DNA of 64,000 nt from Alphaproteobacteria bacterium (GTDB taxonomy: Bacteria > Pseudomonadota > Alphaproteobacteria > Rs-D84): the NCBI GenBank assembly GCA_015062525.1, contig SUUM01000001.1, positions 62,001 to 126,000 of the forward strand, written 5' to 3'. Positions 44,674 through 50,974 of this stretch are shown here, one piece after another. The notes beneath the pieces are model-generated. The model saw only the letters and a program-made list of their open reading frames with translations, searched no databases and was not told where the DNA came from. The position numbers were made by a program, and so were the translations under genes. Each line of letters starts with the position of its first letter. Positions within the stretch are counted from its first letter, which is position 1.

Positions 44674-45990
44674 TTACGGCAACCGTGGCGACCACGTTGG
44701 CTCCAGTCCATTTACCCCATCTGGCAATTCAATATCATAGATATTTTGTCCCGTTATATCCACGCTGCGAATATGACTAATACGTTCAATGCCGTCAATT
44801 GCCTTTTCCGTTTCATAGTACACTATGCGACGGGACCCCGGCGCCCAAGATGGTGCCTCCATAAACCAGCCACCCGCCAAAATCTTTTCATTACGACCAC
44901 GTGAATCCATAACCCCAACATAGAACGTATCATCAGCAATCTTGGTGAACGCAATAAACTGACCATCTGGCGACCACGCAGGCGTCGCATACCGCCCCGC
45001 CCCATACGTCAAACGTTCAACCGCCCCTGTTTCCAGGTCCAGCACATGAATTTGTTGACGTCCCGAACGATCGGAATTAAACGCTATTTTCTTGCCATCT
45101 GGCGAATAAGACGGACTGGTGTTAATTGAATTACCAAACGTCAACTGACGTAATTCTTTGGTTTCAATATTATATTCATATATATGTGTAATACCCTTTT
45201 TAACCAACGATATTGCCACCCGCGTGCCATCAGGCGAAAAACGTGGTGCAAAATTCATTCCGCCAAACTGTCCCAAACGACGCTGTTCCCCTGTATCCAA
45301 ATCCAAAGTCCAAACCATTGGGTCATCATTATAATAAGACAAGAACACAATCGACTGCATATTCGGCGAAAAATGTGGTGACATAACAAAACTGTCTGCA
45401 TCCGACAAATACCGCATACCATATCCATCTTGATCCACAATCGCCATACGCTTTGTACGATCGTGCACAGGTCCAGTTTCGGCAATAAATACAATCTGGG
45501 TATCAAAATATCCAATTTCACCGGTCAGGCGTTCATAAATCGCATCCGCCATAATATGTGCCAAACGTCGTACAGACCCGCGCGATGCAACCAAGGACTG
45601 CGCTTCTATCTGTTCACGCCCACTAACATCCCAGACAAAAAATTCCAATCTATATTGATTATCAGATTCCGCCGATAATTTTGCCTGAACCAAAACCTGG
45701 GTTTTTATTGCCGCCCAGGACTGAAAATTCGGCATTTCATGCATTTTTACATACTCAGGAAATGCATCATGATTTACAATTCGAAACAACCCGGTACGTT
45801 TCAGGTCCGCTTCCACAACCTCACGTATCATGGCTGCATCCTTGGAACGCACATCACCCAAGACATCAAATTTTTGCACAGCAATCGAAATAGGATTTGC
45901 CGCCCCCGCAACAATATCAACCTTTAACTCGGCACGTGCAGGCAAAGCCAAAAACACACCCAAAGCAAACACAAGTAATTTTTTTAACAT
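44674..45990 (-). CDS. tolB: Tol-Pal system protein TolB
   Basis: The start at 45990 (MLKKLLVFALGVFLALPARAELKVD) follows AAGGAAGG and gives a signal peptide; 438 residues. The N-terminal TolB domain (ANPISIAVQKFDVLG..., FRIVNHDAFPEY) is followed by a six-bladed propeller with WD40-like repeats (FSPDGTRVAISLVK, YSPDGKKIAFNSDRSG, WSPDGQFIAFTK). It is the periplasmic partner of Pal and TolA in outer-membrane constriction. tolQRA are not in the window. Confidence 0.96.
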   Translation of the reverse strand: MLKKLLVFALGVFLALPARAELKVDIVAGAANPISIAVQKFDVLGDVRSKDAAMIREVVEADLKRTGLFRIVNHDAFPEYVKMHEMPNFQSWAAIKTQVLVQAKLSAESDNQYRLEFFVWDVSGREQIEAQSLVASRGSVRRLAHIMADAIYERLTGEIGYFDTQIVFIAETGPVHDRTKRMAIVDQDGYGMRYLSDADSFVMSPHFSPNMQSIVFLSYYNDDPMVWTLDLDTGEQRRLGQFGGMNFAPRFSPDGTRVAISLVKKGITHIYEYNIETKELRQLTFGNSINTSPSYSPDGKKIAFNSDRSGRQQIHVLDLETGAVERLTYGAGRYATPAWSPDGQFIAFTKIADDTFYVGVMDSRGRNEKILAGGWFMEAPSWAPGSRRIVYYETEKAIDGIERISHIRSVDITGQNIYDIELPDGVNGLEPTWSPRLP

Positions 45991-46055
45991 ACAAAGACCT
46001 TCCTTAAAAAACATATACGTCAATTTTATATGCAGAATATTCAAAAATCAAACCC

Positions 46056-46091
46056 TATTTGCTAATTGCTCTGTGCGCATTGCGCGTTGAT
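46056..46091. repeat. 7-nt-period array (TTGCTAA/TTGCGCG type)
   Basis: TTGCTAA, TTGCTCT, GTGCGCA, TTGCGCG, TTGATTT follow at seven-base steps, about 65 bp upstream of the tolB start. Degenerate, but the TGC at the same phase in four successive units is clear. Confidence 0.5.
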
Positions 46092-46150
46092 TTACACCCG
46101 CCCACACACCCCACAATACACCAGTAATCACAAGTGTAAATATATTTGTA

Positions 46151-46178
46151 TTGACAATTGTATTTACATTGGTATAGT
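46151..46178 (+). promoter_or_regulatory. promoter of the antitoxin-like gene
   Basis: TTGACA (46151-46156) and TATAGT (46173-46178) with a 16-bp spacer, 46 bp before the ATG. Imperfect inverted TGTATTTACA-type repeats overlap it and could be the site of self-repression by a ribbon-helix-helix protein. Confidence 0.65.
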
Positions 46179-46223
46179 GCATTGTAATGACCGTGGTATT
46201 GCGGTCTGTATAGAGGATTGTCC

Positions 46224-46448
46224 ATGCCAAACGTTATGCAACAATTGTTCATTATGAACATTGAAACACTGTTAAAAGAATACGCCGCATACAAGGCGTT
46301 TAACAAATCAGACTGCGTTATTAATATGCGCATTCCGCGCCCTATTTTGGACAAGATTAAAGAACTGGCTGACGCACAACACGTCCCCTATCAATCATTG
46401 ATATCATCGGTTCTGTTTTCCCTGGCAAACATCGAAGATGGAAAATAA
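46224..46448 (+). CDS. orphan CopG/BrnA-like antitoxin or small DNA-binding protein
   Basis: The start at 46224 (MPNVMQQLF) follows GAGGA. The 74-residue product ends with VINMRIPRPILDKIKELADAQHVPYQSLISSVLFSLA, the pattern of BrnA/CopG-type antitoxins (a strand MRIP followed by two helices with YQSLI). There is no toxin gene on either side: 46449-46644 has no supported reading frame. It may be a solitary regulator or the relic of a toxin-antitoxin pair. Confidence 0.75.
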   Translation: MPNVMQQLFIMNIETLLKEYAAYKAFNKSDCVINMRIPRPILDKIKELADAQHVPYQSLISSVLFSLANIEDGK

Positions 46449-46644
46449 CACTAAACACACGAACAAATGCCCTGCGGCAGACAGTCACACAATTCACACC
46501 AACAAATAAAATATCACAACATACGCCCCGAACAAGACATATTTCAAACACCCATATCCCGGGCGCAATCCGAACCATCCCGCACCGAACGCGATTTCAT
46601 ATTAAAATACAGCAACGAAAAAATCAGATAAATTACACAATAAT

Positions 46645-46672
46645 AAAAACCCCGCATTACGCGGGATTTTTA
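46645..46672 (-). terminator. intrinsic terminator of the VirB2-like gene
   Basis: AAATCCCGCGTAATGCGGGGTTTTTATT on the minus strand, next to the stop at 46673. Confidence 0.85.
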
Positions 46673-47038
46673 TTAATTACCAAAAAATTCTGGCACACAG
46701 CCCATAGACCCACCTTCACCTGTCATGGTCATAAAGATACTTAACACCGTACCGATACCAAACAACAGGATGAATCCAATCAACATTGGAATACCCTTGT
46801 TTTTCACTTCATCGGTTGGATTAATCGCCTTACCACCAGAAATATAGCCCCATGCCCAACCGGCAATCGTGATACCCGCACCAACAAACGCCAAAGTCTG
46901 AATAATTTCAAAAATATCACTAAACTTTTCCGCCAACATGCACAATGCATCATCTGCGCCACTTGCCGCCATGGACGAAGACACAGACGCCATTACACCA
47001 ACAATTGCAAAATTCAATCTTTTCATCAGTTTTTTCAT
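46673..47038 (-). CDS. TrbC/VirB2-type pilin-like protein
   Basis: The start at 47038 (MKKLMKRLNFAIVGVMASVSSSMAA) follows AGGGG and gives a signal peptide. The mature part has two hydrophobic helices (IFEIIQTLAFVGAGITIAGWAWGYISGG and NKGIPMLIGFILLFGIGTVLSIFM) joined by a short polar loop, the plan of VirB2/TrbC conjugative pilins, plus two Cys (ALCML and MGCVP) that could form a disulfide. No other type IV secretion gene is in the window, so either the rest lies elsewhere or this is a stand-alone membrane protein. Confidence 0.75.
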   Translation of the reverse strand: MKKLMKRLNFAIVGVMASVSSSMAASGADDALCMLAEKFSDIFEIIQTLAFVGAGITIAGWAWGYISGGKAINPTDEVKNKGIPMLIGFILLFGIGTVLSIFMTMTGEGGSMGCVPEFFGN

Positions 47039-47131
47039 ATAAAACCCCTTTTTCCTTTTCCACAATTATATCACAACAAACCCCACATTTCAAACAATAT
47101 AAATAAAATGATTTACTACATTACCCGGCAA

Positions 47132-47238
47132 AAAATTAAATAGAATGATTTAGATAAAAACAAATCGGGTATCGTAGTGTACAGACGCTACATGAGATAC
47201 CCGATTTGTTTTTAGATGAATTATTATATTTAATTTTT
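47132..47238 (+). repeat. palindromic intergenic element, copy 3 (type A ends)
   Basis: Left end AAATAGAATGATTTAGAT pairs with right end AGATGAATTATTATATTT. The arm CAAATCGGGTAT/ATACCCGATTTG is a perfect 12-bp stem. The cap is GTAGTGT-ACAG-ACGCTAC with a single C on the left and ATGAG on the right. The right end touches the efp stop codon (47238-47240). Confidence 0.88.
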
Positions 47239-47807
47239 TATTTTGCCCGTTCGACGTATTCCAACGTTTCAGTATTCACAACAATCTTTTCACCCTGTTC
47301 GATAAACAGCGGAACCTGAACACGAACACCATTGTCCAAGATGGCGGGCTTGCCACCACTGGATGATACGGTCTGCCCCTTTAACGCAGGTTCAGTTTCT
47401 TCGACAACTGCAATTACCGTTTTTGGCAAAGAAATGGAAACGGGCTGCCCCTCGACAAAGTTTGCCTTGACCACCATTTCCGGTGCAAGGAATTTCATAG
47501 CCTCGCCCAGTGAATCCACCGGCATTGTGAACTGTTCATAATCCGACAAATTCATAAAGAACGCATCTGTTCCATCGGCATACAGATACTGACAATCAAA
47601 ATCTTCGACCATCAGTTTTTCAACCTTATCTTCGGCGCGCCAACGGTCGCCCCCCTTGTTGCCCGAATCAATATCGCGCAGGTCGGCCTGAACAAACGCA
47701 CCACCCTTGCCTGGTTTAACCTTGGTAATGGATGTAACTGAATAACGTTTTCCGTTATGAGAAATCACCCAACCCACACGCATATCATTTGCAATATAAG
47801 ATGCCAT
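47238..47807 (-). CDS. efp: elongation factor P
   Basis: The 189-residue product has the three OB-like domains of EF-P. The loop VKPGKGGAF at about residues 30-38 carries the Lys that is modified in many proteobacteria. It relieves ribosome stalling at polyproline. No ordinary terminator follows; the palindromic element starts at the stop. Confidence 0.95.
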   Translation of the reverse strand: MASYIANDMRVGWVISHNGKRYSVTSITKVKPGKGGAFVQADLRDIDSGNKGGDRWRAEDKVEKLMVEDFDCQYLYADGTDAFFMNLSDYEQFTMPVDSLGEAMKFLAPEMVVKANFVEGQPVSISLPKTVIAVVEETEPALKGQTVSSSGGKPAILDNGVRVQVPLFIEQGEKIVVNTETLEYVERAK

Positions 47808-47867
47808 TTTATACCCCTTTTAATTAATTGATTTGATTATAAAAATTTCCCACACAAACGCAAGCCA

Positions 47868-48410
47868 TTATTGCATTTCGCGTTTACGGGCCCAATATCG
47901 ATCAATACTGTCCATAATTAATTTATCCGCCGTTGCACGATCCGCCCAACCCATCACCTTGGACCACTTGTTAGGTTGCAAATCCTTGTAATGCTGAAAA
48001 AAATATTCTATTTTCGACCGCAGAATTTCCGGCAACTGTTCAACAAATTCTGTCTTTTCATAATATGGGTCAATTTTATCACGTGGCACACAGATAATTT
48101 TTTCATCACCGCCCGCCTGATCTTCCATCAACAATGCGCCGATTGGACGAACCTCAATCAACACACCTGGGCGCAATGGCGCATTACATACAACCACACA
48201 ATCCAATGGGTCGCCATCATCACCCAACGTTCCCGGAAAATAACCATAGTTTGCTGGATACGCCATCGGCGCATGTAAAATACGATCAACCTTTAACAGA
48301 CCGGTTTCCTTGTCAATTTCATATTTCACATGCCCATCTTCAGGGATTTCAATAATTGCATTCATTTTTTTTGGTGGCATCTCCCCAGCTGCCATTTGTT
48401 CCAACGTCAT
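47868..48410 (-). CDS. ppa: inorganic pyrophosphatase (family I)
   Basis: The 180-residue protein has the PPase signature DDGDPLDCVVV with the catalytic Asp residues, preceded by YPANYGYFPGTLG, and QAGGDEKIICVP. It hydrolyses pyrophosphate in the cytoplasm and so drives nucleic-acid and acyl-CoA synthesis forward. It lies 60 bp before efp in the same direction. Confidence 0.96.
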   Translation of the reverse strand: MTLEQMAAGEMPPKKMNAIIEIPEDGHVKYEIDKETGLLKVDRILHAPMAYPANYGYFPGTLGDDGDPLDCVVVCNAPLRPGVLIEVRPIGALLMEDQAGGDEKIICVPRDKIDPYYEKTEFVEQLPEILRSKIEYFFQHYKDLQPNKWSKVMGWADRATADKLIMDSIDRYWARKREMQ

Positions 48411-48492
48411 AAATAACCTCTTTAATATTAGTTGACAAATAATATCATAAAAAAAAGCAATTGCAATTTATTAAGGCAAATAAAAGTTTATC

Positions 48493-48594
48493 TTAGTGAT
48501 AAGTGGTCAGTGTAAGTGGTAAGTGATGGCACTATAATGTGCGGCATTCGCCGCACACATCCACTAACCACTAGACACTTGCACTAACCACTAA
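48493..48594. repeat. empty inverted 7-nt-period repeat unit with a central hairpin
   Basis: Left array 48493-48529 (AGTGATA, AGTGGTC, AGTGTA, AGTGGTA, AGTGATG) and right array 48561-48594 (CACTAAC, CACTAGA, CACTTG, CACTAAC, CACTAA) are inverted copies. Between them is only TGTGCGGC-ATTC-GCCGCACA (48538-48557). The unit has the same frame as the four-helix-bundle locus at 30441-30856, without the gene. Confidence 0.85.
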
Positions 48595-48619
48595 AAAATC
48601 CCCGTTCCCGGGGATTTTT
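48595..48619 (-). terminator. intrinsic terminator after dnaN
   Basis: AAATCCCCGGGAACGGGGATTTTTT on the minus strand, directly joined to the heptamer array. Confidence 0.85.
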
Positions 48620-48625
48620 CATTTC

Positions 48626-49744
48626 CTACATGCGCATTGGCATTAACACATACAACGCATCCGTATCTTTGTCCACGGAATTGATTTTCGTAGGCGCTAA
48701 TGGGTCCTGCATTTCCATCTGGAATTTTTCGCCTTCGACCTGACCGGCAACATCCAGCAAGAATTTCACATTAAACACAACCGTGAATGATGCATCACCA
48801 TTGTATTCAATATCTAATTCCTGGGTTGCGGTACCGGCATCTGGACTGGACGCATTGATAACCAACTTATTCATGCTGAATGTCAACTGAACAGATTTTG
48901 TTTTATCAACACTTGCAACCGAAACCAAGTCAACCGCATTAATAAACTGCTTTCTGTCCAAAATTGCGATTTTGTCATTTCCCTTTGGAATTACAACGCG
49001 ATAATTTGGATATTGCGCATCAACCAGTTTGCTGGTTAATGTTGCAGAACCAACCGTAAAGCGCGCCTTGGTATCAGACAATTCAACCAAAACATCATCA
49101 ACATTGGCGTCTTCCAGCAACTTAGATAATTCACCAATTACACGACGTGGCAAAATAACCGACGGCATTTCCGCGCTGCCCGCGGGGGCCGGCATTGCAC
49201 ACAACGCCATACGTTGCGCGTCCGTTGCAACGGCGGTTAATTTCTTTTCATCGCCTTCGTCTGCAATATGGAAATAGATACCCCCCAAATGATAACGAAC
49301 ATCATCTGTTGGAATTGCAAATTTAGTTTGATTAATCAGATGTGCTAAATCACCCGTTGTCATCTGGAATTTTGTTGTCAGATTGCTGCCCGCCATGGCT
49401 GGGAAATTTTCCGCCGGCAATGTCGGCAAACGGAACACCGCACGACCACTGGACACAACCAGCTGGTCGCCAGACTGTTTGAATGAAATTTCCGCATCAT
49501 CTGGCAACTTGCGCACAATATCATACAACATTTGAACTGGAACGGTTATCTTGCCCCCCAGTGTAATATCGGCGGCAACATGTTCAACCAATTCTAAATC
49601 CACATTTGTCGCAGACAGAATTAAATCATCTGCGGCTTCGATCTTAACATTCATCAAAATCGGCAATGTTGCGCGCTTTTCCACAATCGACTGCATATGC
49701 CCCAGCGCACGTATCAAAACCTGACGAAACACTGAAAATTCCAT
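48626..49744 (-). CDS. dnaN: DNA polymerase III sliding clamp (beta subunit)
   Basis: The 372-residue product has the three clamp domains, starting MEFSVFRQVLIRALGHMQSIVEKRATLPILMNV, with GIYFHIAD.. and LTAVATDAQRMA in the middle and the C-terminal VLMPMRM. It makes the replisome processive. dnaA and recF are not beside it; it stands between ppa and the diadenylate cyclase, separated from the latter by three palindromic elements. Confidence 0.95.
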   Translation of the reverse strand: MEFSVFRQVLIRALGHMQSIVEKRATLPILMNVKIEAADDLILSATNVDLELVEHVAADITLGGKITVPVQMLYDIVRKLPDDAEISFKQSGDQLVVSSGRAVFRLPTLPAENFPAMAGSNLTTKFQMTTGDLAHLINQTKFAIPTDDVRYHLGGIYFHIADEGDEKKLTAVATDAQRMALCAMPAPAGSAEMPSVILPRRVIGELSKLLEDANVDDVLVELSDTKARFTVGSATLTSKLVDAQYPNYRVVIPKGNDKIAILDRKQFINAVDLVSVASVDKTKSVQLTFSMNKLVINASSPDAGTATQELDIEYNGDASFTVVFNVKFLLDVAGQVEGEKFQMEMQDPLAPTKINSVDKDTDALYVLMPMRM

Positions 49745-49889
49745 TATAATACTCCTGTTTCCTTATATGTATTTGTGTACCCTACACTCTTTTGTCCTAA
49801 GCATACCAAAAAACCCCGATTCGGTGCAAGACCAAAAGAACACCCCAAAAAGATAAAATCGTACCCCATACTCCTAGCAGCGGGGCAGA

Positions 49890-49992
49890 AATAAATTAGA
49901 ATGATTTAGATAAAACCAAATCGGGCATCGTAGTGTACAGACGCTACATGAGATGCCCGATTTGATTTTAGATGAATTATTATAATTTATTG
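49890..49992 (+). repeat. palindromic intergenic element, copy 4 (type A ends)
   Basis: It is nearly the same as copy 3: AAATTAGAATGATTTAGAT with AGATGAATTATTATAATTT, arm CAAATCGGGCAT/ATGCCCGATTTG. The one arm difference from copy 3 (T:A versus C:G in the fourth pair from the core) is compensated on both sides. First of three tandem copies filling the dnaN-cdaA gap. Confidence 0.88.
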
Positions 49993-50100
49993 TAAATAAA
50001 AGATAATGGTATAGATGTGCGCAGTGCCGTCCCCGTAGTGTACATATCGCTACATGTGGGGGCGGCACCGCACACAGATATGCCATTAGATTTTATGAAA
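49993..50100 (+). repeat. palindromic intergenic element, copy 5 (type B ends)
   Basis: Ends AAATAAAAGATAATGGTAT and ATATGCCATTAGATTTTAT. Arm GTGCG...GCCGTCCCC/GGGGGCGGC...CGCAC is GC-rich and pairs with a T.G wobble. Core GTAGTG-(7 nt)-CGCTAC with ATGTG in place of ATGAG. Confidence 0.88.
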
Positions 50101-50200
50101 TAAATTAGAATGATTAAGATACGCACGAACCCGCAACCGTAGTGTACAAATCGCTACATGAGGTTGCGGGTTCGTTCGTAGATTGATTATTATAATTTAT
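50098..50200 (+). repeat. palindromic intergenic element, copy 6 (type A ends)
   Basis: Ends AAATTAGAATGATTAAGAT and AGATTGATTATTATAATTT. Arm ACGAACCCGCAAC/GTTGCGGGTTCGT is perfectly paired and unrelated in sequence to copies 3-5. Core GTAGTG-TACAAAT-CGCTAC, left C, right ATGAG. The right end contains the stop codon of cdaA (50197-50199). Confidence 0.9.
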
Positions 50201-50955
50201 TTATACAAGACTTTTTCCAATTTGGCGCGTAACTTCTTGATATCCTCATACTTGGTAATCTTGCCACGTTCTGCGATGGAAATATCGCCACTTTCTTCGG
50301 ACACGACCAAGACAACGGCACTTGAAACCTCGCTTAGCCCCAGGGCGGCACGATGACGCGTACCATATTTCCAATTCAAATTATTCTGTGACAATGGCAA
50401 AATTCCACCCGCGTATGCAATACGATTATTTTCAATAATAACCGCCCCGTCATGTAATGGCGTTTTATTAAAGAAAATAGTCAGCAACAATTCGCTACTG
50501 ATTTTTGCATCAATCGCAATACCCTTTTTATCAATCGCACTTTCGTCCAAACCGGTCGGAAAAACAATCAAGGCACCCGTATGCTTGCCAGACATATATT
50601 CAACGGCGCTAACAATCGCATCCAAAGATTTCGTATCCTGTTTGCGATTTGCGCCCGCCTTTAACATACGACGCAACCCCTGAACATTACCCATCAATGC
50701 CATAAACTTACGCAATTCGGGCTGAAAAACAACAATCAAACTTAACGACAAGAACAAAGCCGTGTAATGCAAAAATGTCGCCAGCAAATTTAAATGTACC
50801 AACGGCAAGATAAAACTTAGCACCCAAAGCCCTGCCAACCCCAGTAACCCACGCACCAACTTTTCAGACTGGGTATTTTGAATAAAACTGCGATAGAACA
50901 TATACATTAATATCGCGATAATTAAAATTTGCACCAAACCAATCCAATCGAACAT
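50197..50955 (-). CDS. cdaA: diadenylate cyclase (CdaA/DacA type)
   Basis: The 252-residue product has three N-terminal membrane helices (within residues 5-85) and a DisA_N catalytic domain with both motifs, PLHDGAVII (DGA) and GTRHRAALG (RHR), about 30 residues apart. It should make cyclic di-AMP from ATP at the inner membrane. The usual Firmicutes partners (ybbR/cdaR, glmM) are not next to it; the asmA gene is 19 bp upstream. C-di-AMP synthesis is uncommon among alphaproteobacteria. Confidence 0.93.
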   Translation of the reverse strand: MFDWIGLVQILIIAILMYMFYRSFIQNTQSEKLVRGLLGLAGLWVLSFILPLVHLNLLATFLHYTALFLSLSLIVVFQPELRKFMALMGNVQGLRRMLKAGANRKQDTKSLDAIVSAVEYMSGKHTGALIVFPTGLDESAIDKKGIAIDAKISSELLLTIFFNKTPLHDGAVIIENNRIAYAGGILPLSQNNLNWKYGTRHRAALGLSEVSSAVVLVVSEESGDISIAERGKITKYEDIKKLRAKLEKVLYK

Positions 50956-50974
50956 ATTTTTTCTCCTTTAATTT

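Noticed and set aside
47132-47238. Palindromic elements as integron attC sites
   Set aside because: The core sites GTTRRRY/RYYYAAC are absent, no integron integrase is present, and elements do not bound gene cassettes.
47132-50200. Palindromic elements as a CRISPR array
   Set aside because: Copies are scattered, each is a long hairpin with paired variable arms, and there are no regular unpaired spacers or cas genes.
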